A stretch of DNA of 45,756 bases from Clostridia bacterium (GTDB lineage: Bacteria; Bacillota; Clostridia; Christensenellales; Borkfalkiaceae), in NCBI GenBank assembly GCA_900769565.1, contig CAAGHC010000043.1, forward strand, positions 1-45,756, given 5' to 3'. The notes below the pieces were generated by a model. It was given only the letters and a program-made list of their open reading frames with translations, did not search any database and had not been told where the DNA came from. Shown here piece by piece: positions 31,186 through 38,777 of this stretch. The first letter of the stretch is position 1. Each line of letters starts with the position of its first letter. Both the position numbers and the translations under genes were made by a program.

Positions 31186-31931
31186 TGGCAATTAAAATCG
31201 GTCATGCAAGCATCGGAGAACTTGGTGCGAAAAACAACGTCAGTGGCGATTCAACGGGCAAGGAAGTTTGTACCCGTGATTGGTATAATGGTGGTTGGCA
31301 TACTGTTTTACGTTGTAAGGATGAAGAAAAAGCCGAGATAATGGCAAGAGAATGTGAAAATGCGTGTGCAAATCCGAATGTCGGTTACGACCAAAACCAA
31401 AGGAACAGTTTAAGAAAACAGGCAAAAGCCGTAAATTGGGATTTATCCAAGGTAGGCAAGTGTGAATGTGATTGTTCATCCCTTGTTTCTGTATGCGCTG
31501 AATGTGCAGATATTGAAATTCCTTATGTGTACGAAAATGCACCGACAACAAGTTCTATGGTGTCTGCGTTTAAGTCTACGGGCGAATTTGAAGTGCTTAC
31601 GGAATTAAAATACCGTACCACAGACAAATATTTACGCCGTGGTGATATTCTTGTGAAATCCGGGCATACTGTAATGGCGTTACAGGATGGCGAGAGCGCA
31701 TACGAAAGAAAAGTGAAAGTAGAAGTGCTTGTGTTAAAGAAAGGATGCAAGGGTGAAGCCGTAAAAACGTTGCAAGTTATCTTGAATGCAAAAGGTTTTA
31801 ATTGCGGTGAAGCAGACGGCAGTTTCGGTCCTAAAACGGATTCTTCTGTTAGAGCATTCCAAAAAGCAAAGAAACTTACAGTTGACGGTTCAGTTGGTGC
31901 TGCTACATGGACGGAATTACTGATAGGGTAA
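31185..31931 (+). CDS. Endolysin: cysteine peptidase/amidase with PG-binding domain
   Basis: 248 residues. The N-terminal catalytic domain is of the CHAP/NlpC-P60-like Amidase_5 kind, with the nucleophile in ECDCSSLV (about residue 88) and the histidine in SGHTVMA (about 161). The C-terminal ~65 residues are a PG_binding_1 domain (KGEAVKTLQVILNAKGF ... DGSFGPKTDSSVRAFQKA). No signal peptide, so it depends on the upstream holins. Confidence 0.9.
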   Translation: MAIKIGHASIGELGAKNNVSGDSTGKEVCTRDWYNGGWHTVLRCKDEEKAEIMARECENACANPNVGYDQNQRNSLRKQAKAVNWDLSKVGKCECDCSSLVSVCAECADIEIPYVYENAPTTSSMVSAFKSTGEFEVLTELKYRTTDKYLRRGDILVKSGHTVMALQDGESAYERKVKVEVLVLKKGCKGEAVKTLQVILNAKGFNCGEADGSFGPKTDSSVRAFQKAKKLTVDGSVGAATWTELLIG

Positions 31932-31942
31932 GTCCAGAATAT

Positions 31943-31970
31943 TTGACACAAAAACAAAATAGTGTATAAT
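31943..31970 (+). promoter_or_regulatory. Strong promoter between endolysin and integrase, pointing right
   Basis: TTGACA 31943-31948, 16 bp, TATAAT 31965-31970. No sense gene follows; the transcript would run through the candidate attP and antisense to integrase. Confidence 0.7.
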
Positions 31971-31993
31971 AAATTAGAAGTAGGTTCAAAGAA

Positions 31994-32041
31994 TGCAGTA
32001 CCGTGGAATGCCCTATGAATAAGGTACTCCACGGTACTGCA
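31994..32041. other. Candidate attP: 48-bp near-palindrome next to the serine integrase
   Basis: A perfect 14-bp inverted repeat (31994-32007 with 32028-32041) flanks a 20-bp centre that is itself partly symmetric; 20 of 24 half-site positions match. The two central bases are GA (32017-32018). Size, symmetry and position 23 bp from the integrase stop fit a large-serine-recombinase attP. No T tract follows, so a terminator is less likely. Confidence 0.55.
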
Positions 32042-32063
32042 AAAAGGAATATTTTAAAAAGCC

Positions 32064-33596
32064 TTATTTTCTCGGCATTTTTGGATAGATTTTAATTGTG
32101 AAATTGTGCATACCATCTTCACTTTTCCAAAACTCCACTTTTTCGAGGACTTCTTTAAATAACAGATTGCGTCCGACAGTGTCTATATCATCGTACATAT
32201 CGAAAAGCCGTTCAACTTTTGGTGCGAATGATTCATTGTCGGTTGCAAATGTTTTTTCGTTCTCTATTAGTTCTTTCGTGCTGACAATATCAGCGTCAAT
32301 CTTCTTTTTTCGAGCGAAAAGCGTTTCCGACCTCTTATTGTACATATCAAGTGAATAAACACCTTTTTCGAGTAAATCACAAAGAGAATCAATCTGGCCG
32401 TCCACGGTAGTTAATTCATCTTTGAGAGCAGCGAGAGTAGATTCGTACAACGGTAATTGTGATTCTCTAACAAGCGGAACACTTTCTACAGTGTAATCTG
32501 CGTACCATTCTTTTAGAGCATCAAGTACACGTTCTACAACTAAGTGGTGTCTGGCCTGTTTATTACCACAGTTATAACGGCACTTTAAATAACCCGGATA
32601 TTTCTTGTCACGGGATGTATATATCATGGCTTTTCCACAACAACCACATTTCATAATTCCGGCAAGTTCATTTTTTAAATCTTTATTATCGTTGCAACCT
32701 GTTTTTGTGTTCGAAAGTCTGATAGATTGCACTTTATAATATTGTTCTTCTGTAATAAGCGGTTCGTGAATACCGTCTACAATTTCTATTTTCGATTTTT
32801 CGTTACGTTTTACTTTCTTAGTTTCCACACCATCTGTTAATATTCTTTGTGTCGATTTGATACCACGCACAACTTTACCAATATAGTGAGGATTCTGTAA
32901 TGCACGTTTGATAACTGAACCAGTCCACAAGGAACCGTGTCGAGTTGGAACACCGAGTTTGTTTAACTTATCGGCAATAGTATTTACTCCAATACCTTGT
33001 TCTGCCATATCGTACATCATGCGTAAATACGGTGCTTCTTGTTCGTTTGGTGTCAGTGTATATCCTTTGCCTTTTTGAACTTTCATTCTGTTATATCCAT
33101 ACGGAGCAACGGAAGGTATATACAATCCCTGGTTGAAAGATTTCACTCTGCCATCAATAAGACGTTTCTTAATACTGTTATACTCTATGCGAGCAAAGAA
33201 AAGTTTCATTTCAAAGAATTGTGAATCAGACGGATCGCAAGGGTTGTAAATCTTATCTGGTGTAACAATGTTTACTTTCATGTAGAAAACCGTACTGAAA
33301 ATTCTACCCTGGTCCGACATATTACCACGACTCAAACGGTCAACATCATATACAAGTAAATTATCTACTTCCCCCTGTTCCATCAATCTAAGGACTTTTT
33401 GTATTTCTGGTCGTGCAACGATGGTGTCACCAGAAACGATTTCACGATAGATGTGGTCCTCTGTTACTGGCATATTCAATCGCTTAGACAATTCCATTAA
33501 AGCATTGTAATGTCTAGTGAGTGTTTCGCCTTGCCCACTTTGTTCCGCTTCTATATCTTCACGGCTTTTTCTTAGATACATCACATTGATTCCCAT
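32064..33596 (-). CDS. int: Large serine integrase
   Basis: 510 residues. The N-terminal resolvase domain has the nucleophile Ser11 (YLRKSRED) and the DVDRLSRGN arginine motif near 85. The recombinase domain spans ~165-260 (APYGYNRM, GVPTRHGSLWTGSVIKRAL). A zinc ribbon follows (CGCCGKAM ... CRYNCGN) near 318-345, then the coiled-coil region ~375-450 that controls direction. It integrates the circular phage between attP and a host attB. Start overlaps the repressor stop by 1 nt, so they are co-transcribed. Confidence 0.95.
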   Translation of the reverse strand: MGINVMYLRKSREDIEAEQSGQGETLTRHYNALMELSKRLNMPVTEDHIYREIVSGDTIVARPEIQKVLRLMEQGEVDNLLVYDVDRLSRGNMSDQGRIFSTVFYMKVNIVTPDKIYNPCDPSDSQFFEMKLFFARIEYNSIKKRLIDGRVKSFNQGLYIPSVAPYGYNRMKVQKGKGYTLTPNEQEAPYLRMMYDMAEQGIGVNTIADKLNKLGVPTRHGSLWTGSVIKRALQNPHYIGKVVRGIKSTQRILTDGVETKKVKRNEKSKIEIVDGIHEPLITEEQYYKVQSIRLSNTKTGCNDNKDLKNELAGIMKCGCCGKAMIYTSRDKKYPGYLKCRYNCGNKQARHHLVVERVLDALKEWYADYTVESVPLVRESQLPLYESTLAALKDELTTVDGQIDSLCDLLEKGVYSLDMYNKRSETLFARKKKIDADIVSTKELIENEKTFATDNESFAPKVERLFDMYDDIDTVGRNLLFKEVLEKVEFWKSEDGMHNFTIKIYPKMPRK

Positions 33597-33982
33597 TATT
33601 TACCCCCATTGTTTAAAAACTGCATATAAGATAAAAGTCTTTCATAATTCTTTGCGTCCATCTGTGCTAATTCGATTAAAATTTCTTCGCCACATTCAGA
33701 TGTAATTAAATATTGAACAGTTTCGTTCTGTACTGGTGTTAATGAGTATTCTTCAACTAAACAGGATTTTGTTGTATTGAAAAATTCTGCCATTTTCTCA
33801 ATCTTATCAATTCTAGGGTAATATTCACCACGATACCACCCGGCAAATGTAGTAACAGGAACACCGAGTTCCTTTGCAATCATTTCTTTTGTATATCCTT
33901 TATCTTCCCACATTGCAATGTATTTATTTAAGTTCTTAGCAAAAGTCTGTTTGTTACCATAATTACTAATAGCAATAGTCAT
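33596..33982 (-). CDS. XRE-family lysogeny repressor (128 aa)
   Basis: The ATG at 33982 is chosen because AAAGGAG lies 8 nt upstream; the GTG at 33991 would overlap it. The N-terminal HTH is of lambda-repressor type (KGYTKEMIAKELGVPVTTFAGWYRG, described by its KEMIAKELGV and TTFAGWYRG helices). The C-terminal half is helical with no autoprotease Ser/Lys pair visible, so induction would not be by classical LexA-type cleavage. It is co-transcribed with integrase on the minus strand from the promoter at 34025. Confidence 0.82.
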   Translation of the reverse strand: MTIAISNYGNKQTFAKNLNKYIAMWEDKGYTKEMIAKELGVPVTTFAGWYRGEYYPRIDKIEKMAEFFNTTKSCLVEEYSLTPVQNETVQYLITSECGEEILIELAQMDAKNYERLLSYMQFLNNGGK

Positions 33983-34024
33983 AATACACACTCCTTTTAA
34001 ATTTTTGTTTGATTTTGTAAGTTC

Positions 34025-34053
34025 ATTATACGACTAAACCGTAATAAATGCAA
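34025..34053 (-). promoter_or_regulatory. Repressor/integrase promoter with operator
   Basis: On the minus strand: TTGCAT (34053-34048), 17 bp, TATAAT (34030-34025). The spacer holds a degenerate copy (10/15) of the AACGGTTTAACCGTT palindrome at 34029-34043, and also a CGACTAA half-site of the RHH palindrome. Confidence 0.75.
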
Positions 34054-34116
34054 GTGAAAAAACAAAGAAATTTTAACAAATTAGTAAAATCATTTCATAA
34101 ATTCCAAAAATTACTA

Positions 34117-34146
34117 TTGACAAGAACGGTTTAACAGTGGTAATAT
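34117..34146 (+). promoter_or_regulatory. Early (Cro-side) promoter with operator in spacer
   Basis: TTGACA 34117-34122, 18 bp, TAATAT 34141-34146. AACGGTTTAACAGTG (34125-34139), 13/15 of the operator palindrome, fills the spacer, so repressor binding would block it. Confidence 0.8.
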
Positions 34147-34174
34147 GTGGATACAACAGGAAAGGGGGTGCAAC

Positions 34175-34366
34175 ATGGGGATGACTCTAAAGGCTGCAAG
34201 AGTAAACAGAAACATGACACAGAAGCAAGCCGCTACCGAACTGGGAGTTTCTAGTGAAACAGTAAGAAGTTGGGAAAAAGGAAAGACATTTCCAAACACA
34301 GAACAGGTTCGTAAAATCGAAGAATTGTACGGCTTAACTTATGCAGAGATTGACTTTACTAGATAA
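34175..34366 (+). CDS. Cro-like XRE regulator (63 aa)
   Basis: The start at 34175 follows AAAGGGGG. A compact five-helix XRE domain (NMTQKQAATELGVSSETV, then SWEKGKTFPN) fills the protein. Divergent from the repressor and first in the rightward early operon, as for Cro, which would shut off the repressor promoter during lytic growth. Confidence 0.85.
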   Translation: MGMTLKAARVNRNMTQKQAATELGVSSETVRSWEKGKTFPNTEQVRKIEELYGLTYAEIDFTR

Positions 34367-34393
34367 TGGTGTCATATTTTTTTAACCCAAAAC

Positions 34394-34408
34394 AACGGTT
34401 TAACCGTT
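34394..34408. promoter_or_regulatory. Operator palindrome AACGGTTTAACCGTT
   Basis: A perfect 7-1-7 palindrome between the Cro-like gene and the next gene. No clear -10/-35 overlaps it; it may be a roadblock or auxiliary site. Confidence 0.65.
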
Positions 34409-34470
34409 TTGGAGGTTCGGCTACATAAAAGTTTGGTAAAACGGCAAAACGGTAGAAAATGAGGTGAGGA

Positions 34471-34614
34471 TTGGAGGAAGTCAGAAAATTTGGAGCAACC
34501 ACTGTCATTATTTCGGACAAATATGTGACTGATAATGACAGAAAAATCAAAGAAGCACTGAAAAGAATTTCAGAGATAAGGAGCAGATATGAACGAAAAA
34601 GAGTTAGCACTTGA
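34471..34614 (+). CDS. Small early protein (47 aa), TTG start
   Basis: TTG at 34471 with GAGGTGAGG upstream; the frame ends at TGA 34612-34614 and overlaps the next start. The product contains GATTVIISDKYVTDNDRKI and a helical basic end. Short proteins of this kind occur at this spot in related phages, but no function is known. Confidence 0.55.
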   Translation: MEEVRKFGATTVIISDKYVTDNDRKIKEALKRISEIRSRYERKRVST

Positions 34615-34831
34615 TTTTGCACAGTTTTTTGAACCTATGGTAAATAGTGTCAGAGATAATGGGGCAGAATGGTGTACGATTTCTGTAAACAGAAACGGAT
34701 TGGTTTCTGCAACATTTTATGAATCTAAAGATGGAAGATATGAAAAAAAACTGGAAGTGGCAAGAAATCTTGATGGAGAAGTTAGAGTTATCAGAGAGGA
34801 AAAGTTGGAGGTAGAGAATGGGAACAAGTAA
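34589..34831 (+). CDS. Hypothetical early protein (80 aa)
   Basis: The ATG at 34589 follows AAGGAG inside the previous gene's end; its stop overlaps the recT start by 14 nt. Alpha/beta, acidic, with no recognised motif. Position directly before recT suggests a recombination accessory role, but this is guesswork. Confidence 0.65.
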   Translation: MNEKELALDFAQFFEPMVNSVRDNGAEWCTISVNRNGLVSATFYESKDGRYEKKLEVARNLDGEVRVIREEKLEVENGNK

Positions 34832-35612
34832 TACACAGTTAATCACACAGGTACATACTGGCCTTGCCGATGCGTTGGAAAGTCAGAAAGATGCGTTGCC
34901 GTTAGGTTTTAACACCAAGAGATTTTTACAGAACGCAGTATTTCTTATCAGAGATGGGAAATCCGATTTTTCACAATGTGAACCTGTATCTATTGTACGC
35001 ACTTTAATGAAAGCGTCCTTTTTGGGTTTAGATCCGATGAACGGAGAATGTTACGCAATCCCATACGGTAAACAGTGCCAGTTTCAGACGGACTATAAGG
35101 GCGAAGTGAAGTTGTGTAAGAAGTATTCTATCCGGGAAGTACAGGACATTTACTCTAAGGTGGTTCGCAAGGGAGACGATTTCACAGAAAAGATTGTTGA
35201 CGGTAGACAGACAATCGAGTTTTCTCCGTTACCGTTTAATGACAATGAGATAGTCGGTGCATTTGCAGTTGTTTTATATAAAGACGGTGGCATGAGTTAC
35301 GAAGTTATGAGTAAGGCAGACATTGAGAGTGTCAGAACAAATTACAGTAAAGCAAAGGATTCTGGCGCATGGCGTAATAGTTATGATGAAATGTGTAAAA
35401 AGACCGTTTTAAGACGTTTATGCAAGCACATTGAATTGGATTTCGAAACTGCCGAAATGCAGAGATTATTTGAGGAAACTTCCGATTTTGATGTACATAA
35501 GAAGCCGGATAAACCAGTTGTGCCGAATGTATTCGAAAATGAAGCAGATATTGTCGAAGTGGACTATACAGAACTTGAAGAAATCAATACAGATAATTTA
35601 CCGTTTGCATAG
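34818..35612 (+). CDS. recT: RecT-family single-strand annealing protein
   Basis: 264 residues. Core RecT features are visible: MKASFLGLDPMNGECYAIPY (about 68-87), then QTDYKGEVKLCKK and a C-terminal SYDEMCKKTVLRRLCKH. It anneals complementary strands in phage recombination together with the adjacent exonuclease. The acidic C-terminal tail (DNLPFA end) resembles an SSB-type interaction tip. Confidence 0.93.
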   Translation: MGTSNTQLITQVHTGLADALESQKDALPLGFNTKRFLQNAVFLIRDGKSDFSQCEPVSIVRTLMKASFLGLDPMNGECYAIPYGKQCQFQTDYKGEVKLCKKYSIREVQDIYSKVVRKGDDFTEKIVDGRQTIEFSPLPFNDNEIVGAFAVVLYKDGGMSYEVMSKADIESVRTNYSKAKDSGAWRNSYDEMCKKTVLRRLCKHIELDFETAEMQRLFEETSDFDVHKKPDKPVVPNVFENEADIVEVDYTELEEINTDNLPFA

Positions 35613-35620
35613 GAGACAGT

Positions 35621-36454
35621 ATGAGTGATTATATATTAACACCACAAAATTACTACGACCTTGAAAGTGACCGCAGATATTGTTCGGCATCACAGTTTAA
35701 AAAGTTCGTATCATTAGGAACAACGGCTTGTGAAGCAAAAGCAATCGCTGAATTAAAGGGAAAATATAAAGAACCGAAAAGTGATGCACTCATATTCGGC
35801 AGTATCGTTGATTACTTGTGGGAGCATGACGGTGATTTAACTGATTTCAACAAAGAACACCCGGACATTGACTTATTTAGTAGCCGTGGGGCCACAAAGG
35901 GAAATATTCTTGCGAAGTGGCAGAAGGCCATTGATGTTTATAATCGCACCAAAGAGGATGAACTTTTTTCGCAGTTTATGAGTGGCGAAAAGCAGAAAAT
36001 CTTCACTGGCACGATTGAAGGTGTGAATTTTAAGTGTAAACTTGACAGTTACATTCCACATAAGGCTATTGTAGACCTTAAAACAACAAGGTCAATCCGT
36101 AAGCCGTTTCGGATCACTGACGTAGGTTATGTAAGTTTCGTTGAGAAATATTCGTACACACATCAAATGGCAATCTACCAGGAGTTAGTGAGACAGAATA
36201 CAGGAGAAACATTACCGTGTTTCATTGCTGCCGTTTCAAAAGAAGATGTGCCGGATATTGAAATCATCTATCTTGACGATGAAGTTTTGAGAGAAGCACT
36301 GATAGAAGTCAAAGCGAAGATAGGCAATGTTCAGATGTTGAAGAACGGAGAAATAGAACCTATCAGATGCGAGGTATGTGATTATTGCAAGTCAAGTAAG
36401 AAACTGACAAAGGCTATTCACTTTAGCGAATTATTGCTTGATTATACGGACTAA
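35621..36454 (+). CDS. RecE-like PD-(D/E)XK exonuclease (277 aa)
   Basis: Partner of RecT, resecting dsDNA ends. Visible core: GSIVDYLW near 65, GVNFKCKLDSYIP then AIVDLKTTRSI at about 134-156 (D...D-x-K catalytic signature), and YSYTHQMAIYQELV, a conserved Q motif. A C-terminal CEVCDYC cluster may hold a Fe-S or zinc site as in AddB/Cas4-like nucleases. It matches the DUF3799 exonuclease type. Confidence 0.87.
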   Translation: MSDYILTPQNYYDLESDRRYCSASQFKKFVSLGTTACEAKAIAELKGKYKEPKSDALIFGSIVDYLWEHDGDLTDFNKEHPDIDLFSSRGATKGNILAKWQKAIDVYNRTKEDELFSQFMSGEKQKIFTGTIEGVNFKCKLDSYIPHKAIVDLKTTRSIRKPFRITDVGYVSFVEKYSYTHQMAIYQELVRQNTGETLPCFIAAVSKEDVPDIEIIYLDDEVLREALIEVKAKIGNVQMLKNGEIEPIRCEVCDYCKSSKKLTKAIHFSELLLDYTD

Positions 36455-36473
36455 ATTTTTTTTACTCATTAAA

Positions 36474-36488
36474 AACGGTTTAACCGTT
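36474..36488. promoter_or_regulatory. Operator palindrome AACGGTTTAACCGTT
   Basis: A perfect palindrome (with flanking A/T symmetric to 36472-36490) 16 nt before the next start codon; no good promoter is visible around it, so repression may act on elongation or translation. Confidence 0.65.
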
Positions 36489-36504
36489 TTGGAAAGGAGA
36501 ACAC

Positions 36505-36759
36505 ATGGAAGTTACACCTATTGACAGAAACAGGTTTTATCGACTGATTACAGAGGTTTTATCCAATAAGGAACTTACGGCAAGGGAGATAGCGGAAGTC
36601 CTATTTTTACGAGGTTACATTATGACTGCTACAAGACAGGAAGTTGCGCCACGCCTTACTGAATTAGAGAAAATGGACCGTGTCGAGGTTGTCGGTTCGA
36701 AAGTCGATGTGCTAACGAAAAAACGTGTGAGTATTTACAGATTATGTGGAGCGCATTAA
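36505..36759 (+). CDS. Winged-helix-like early protein (84 aa)
   Basis: GGAAAGGAG precedes the ATG. ELTAREIAEVLFLRG plus RQEVAPRLTELEKM look like the helices of a winged HTH, followed by a beta wing (RVEVVGSKVDVLTKK). It may regulate early genes or be a replication accessory. The stop overlaps the next gene by 16 nt. Confidence 0.65.
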   Translation: MEVTPIDRNRFYRLITEVLSNKELTAREIAEVLFLRGYIMTATRQEVAPRLTELEKMDRVEVVGSKVDVLTKKRVSIYRLCGAH

Positions 36760-37019
36760 CTAAAGATTTAACCACTTGCTATGTGAGTGGACGAAAACCC
36801 GCAGCCTTGCACCATATTTTTAACAAGTTCAACAAAACAAGGTCAGAAAAGTACGGTTTTATGGTTCCGTTACACCCGGACTACCATACAGGGCAATACG
36901 GAGTACACACCCATAACAAGGAACTTGACTTGAAGTTGAAACGTAAATGTCAAGAGTTGTGGTTAGCAGACGGACACACAAAAGAAGAATGGCACCGGGA
37001 GTTCGGTAAGTGGTATTAG
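36744..37019 (+). CDS. HNH-like recombination nuclease (Ref/DUF968-type, 91 aa)
   Basis: The motif series CYVSGRKPAALHHIF, KYGFMVPLHPDYH, and VH followed by LKLKRKCQELW fits the compact HNH/Ref-like nuclease found among phage recombination genes; the paired histidines H22-H23 and later H/Y residues would coordinate the metal. It lies between RecE/T and SSB/RusA. The start overlaps the previous gene; a weak ribosome site suggests coupling. Confidence 0.7.
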   Translation: MWSALTKDLTTCYVSGRKPAALHHIFNKFNKTRSEKYGFMVPLHPDYHTGQYGVHTHNKELDLKLKRKCQELWLADGHTKEEWHREFGKWY

Positions 37020-37027
37020 GAGGGAAC

Positions 37028-37264
37028 ATGACAATAGAAACAGAAGCAATGATAGCACAGACAATGTACTGTTTGAAAATGGGAGTTCCACAGTTGGCCC
37101 CGTCAAATGGGCATTGCCAAAGATGTGGTAAAAACATTTACTCTCAATATAAAATCGTGCTAAATGGTGGCAAAGTGACAGGGTACACAGTTGACTATGC
37201 TTCAAACTATTACATCAAAAATTGCCCACATTGCAATGAGAGTTTCAAGAAATCGGAGGTATAA
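37028..37264 (+). CDS. Zinc-ribbon protein (78 aa)
   Basis: The start at 37028 follows AGGAGGG. Two knuckles, CQRCGK and CPHCNE, are separated by a ~30-residue beta region, forming one zinc ribbon. Function unknown; early operon location suggests DNA or RNA binding. Confidence 0.7.
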   Translation: MTIETEAMIAQTMYCLKMGVPQLAPSNGHCQRCGKNIYSQYKIVLNGGKVTGYTVDYASNYYIKNCPHCNESFKKSEV

Positions 37265-37265
37265 A

Positions 37266-37454
37266 ATGGCGTACTGTTGTGTACTGACAGGCATCGGAGA
37301 ATGTTACGGTTGCGGAGAATGCAAAAAAGCAAAATTTGTATGCCCAATATGCGATGCAGAAGAACCAAAAAAACTATACAAGAATAACGGTATCATTGTT
37401 GGTTGTTCGGATTGCATTGAGGTAGTAGATGGCGAAGATTATTTAGAAGAATAG
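37266..37454 (+). CDS. Cysteine-rich zinc-ribbon protein (62 aa)
   Basis: ATG at 37266, 2 nt after the previous stop; the longer frame from 37191 is rejected because it lies inside the previous gene. It has CYGCGECKK, CPICD and CSDC motifs, giving two possible metal sites. Function unknown. Confidence 0.65.
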   Translation: MAYCCVLTGIGECYGCGECKKAKFVCPICDAEEPKKLYKNNGIIVGCSDCIEVVDGEDYLEE

Positions 37455-37469
37455 AAAGGTGGAAATAGC

Positions 37470-37883
37470 GTGAATAAATGCTTATTTTTAGCAAGAACTT
37501 GTAGAGATATTGAAATTAGATACACACAGAGTAACAAGGCGGTTGGCAGATTTGCTATTGCGGTTGATACGGGTTACGGAGATAACAAAAAGACCAGTTT
37601 CTTTAATTGTACTGCATGGGATAAGACGGCAGAAACATTAGAAAAATACGCACCAAAGGGAACAAAGTTATTTCTTGAATGTGAAGCGGTACAGAATCAG
37701 TACGAAGATAAGAGTGGCAACAAGAGAGATTCTATTGAATTTGTAGTGAAGAATTTCGAATTTTGCGAGAGTAAGGGCGCAAGCGACAATTCTACACCGA
37801 GCAGTTCTAAGTCAAGCAATACCGATTCGGAGGGATGGATGAATATTCCAGACGGAATCGGTGAGGAATTGCCTTTTGTTTAG
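37470..37883 (+). CDS. ssb: Single-stranded DNA-binding protein
   Basis: 137 residues, GTG start. OB-fold hallmarks: LFLARTCRDIEIRYTQ, VGRFAIAV, SFFNCTAWDKTAETLEKYAPKG, then the Ser/Asn-rich linker and an acidic tip (GEELPFV) that binds partner proteins. It protects ssDNA in replication and recombination. Confidence 0.95.
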   Translation: MNKCLFLARTCRDIEIRYTQSNKAVGRFAIAVDTGYGDNKKTSFFNCTAWDKTAETLEKYAPKGTKLFLECEAVQNQYEDKSGNKRDSIEFVVKNFEFCESKGASDNSTPSSSKSSNTDSEGWMNIPDGIGEELPFV

Positions 37884-37893
37884 GAGGTAGTCT

Positions 37894-38271
37894 ATGACTT
37901 ACAAAGTAGTAATACCTGGCAGACTGCCAAGCCTTAACGAATATTTGAGTGCTTGTGCAAGCCACCCACAAAAGGGCGCACGAATGAAGCGTGAGAATGA
38001 GGACTTGTGCATCGTGTACATTCGAAAGTATATGCGTGGTATCAAGATAAAGAAACCTATTGAAATCCATTACCGATTTTTCGAGAAGAACACTAAGAGA
38101 GACAGGGGCAATATCGGTTCAATGGCAGACAAGGTATTCGAAGATGCACTCCAAAAGGCACAGGTTATTACATCGGATGATTGGCACCATGTAGTCGGGA
38201 TTTATTATGACGAATTTTCGGTAGATAACAAAATCCCACGCATAGAGATTGAAATTGTGGAGGTAGAGTAA
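37894..38271 (+). CDS. rusA: RusA-like Holliday junction resolvase
   Basis: 125 residues. Typical RusA blocks: PGRLPSLNEYL at the N-terminus, YRFFEKNTKRDRGNIGSMADKVFEDALQKA split across the catalytic acids (the D in KRDRGN and the later D in FEDAL), and VITSDDWHHV. It resolves recombination branches before packaging. The stop shares a base with the next start. Confidence 0.9.
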   Translation: MTYKVVIPGRLPSLNEYLSACASHPQKGARMKRENEDLCIVYIRKYMRGIKIKKPIEIHYRFFEKNTKRDRGNIGSMADKVFEDALQKAQVITSDDWHHVVGIYYDEFSVDNKIPRIEIEIVEVE

Positions 38272-38543
38272 TGGCAGAACTTAGAGAAAATGTGATTGAG
38301 TTTTATGAAAACGATGAAAGGGCAACCGTGACATTCACCCAGGGCAGATACAAAACGCAGATTAAGAAACTTGCTGAAAAGCACCCGGAAGAATGTCAGA
38401 TTATCGCAGAAAACGTTGACGGAAGTTTATGCGCTCATGTACCTACATCGTGGATCTCCGTAAGACCACCTAAGAAGTTAAACTTGACAGAAGAAGAACG
38501 GGCATTGCGTGGCGAAATGTTGAGAGCAAACAGAAATATTTAA
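38271..38543 (+). CDS. Hypothetical protein (90 aa)
   Basis: Overlaps rusA by one base. A beta-rich middle (TVTFTQGRYKTQIKKLA) and a charged C-terminal helix. It resembles small phage proteins of the RusA neighbourhood but has no assigned function. Confidence 0.7.
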   Translation: MAELRENVIEFYENDERATVTFTQGRYKTQIKKLAEKHPEECQIIAENVDGSLCAHVPTSWISVRPPKKLNLTEEERALRGEMLRANRNI

Positions 38544-38561
38544 TTTTTTTTAAAAGAAAAA

Positions 38562-38576
38562 AACGGTTTAACCGTT
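38562..38576. promoter_or_regulatory. Operator palindrome overlapping the small-RNA promoter
   Basis: A perfect AACGGTTTAACCGTT ends at 38576, overlapping the first two bases of the -35 box TTGCAA at 38575-38580, so bound repressor would block the promoter. Confidence 0.75.
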
Positions 38577-38603
38577 GCAATTTGCAAAACATTGTGTTAC
38601 AAT
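38575..38603 (+). promoter_or_regulatory. Promoter of the small RNA/leader
   Basis: TTGCAA 38575-38580, 17 bp, TACAAT 38598-38603. Predicted start near 38610. Confidence 0.7.
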
Positions 38604-38609
38604 AGGCGA

Positions 38610-38716
38610 TGTAGTCGAGTATGACGGTGCTTGATTATATCATAACTTTATACTATGACTACAGAAAACGAGCAATTTCTTAGCAAGCCGTCACTTGTTA
38701 GGAAGTTGCTTTTTTG
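38610..38716 (+). ncRNA. ~107-nt operator-controlled RNA: small RNA or attenuated leader
   Basis: Stem 1: GTAGTC/GACTAC (38611-38616/38657-38662) with AGTAT/ATACT inside. Stem 2 is the 16-bp terminator (38672-38687/38694-38709). TGACGG in the loop of stem 1 (38622-38627) is complementary to the whole terminator loop CCGTCA (38688-38693), and with CTTG/CAAG it could form a 10-bp alternative helix competing with the terminator. It lies directly upstream of the replisome organizer. Confidence 0.65.
38672..38715 (+). terminator. Very strong intrinsic terminator
   Basis: A fully paired 16-bp stem (three G-T wobbles) with a 6-nt loop is followed by six T. Confidence 0.9.
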
Positions 38717-38722
38717 TTGCAA

Positions 38723-38751
38723 TTAAACAACGGCTAAACCGTTTTTATAAT
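38723..38751 (+). promoter_or_regulatory. Replication-gene promoter with operator in spacer
   Basis: A weak TTAAAC -35 (38723-38728), 17 bp, TATAAT (38746-38751). AACGGCTAAACCGTT (38729-38743, 13/15 to consensus) fills the spacer, as in the Cro-side promoter. Confidence 0.65.
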
Positions 38752-38777
38752 AAGACAATCAAGGTGGGAAACAAGAA

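Noticed and set aside
31994..32041. Bidirectional terminator between endolysin and integrase
   Set aside because: The stem is long and perfect but lacks a T tract on either side; attP is the better reading, although a transcription-blocking role cannot be excluded.
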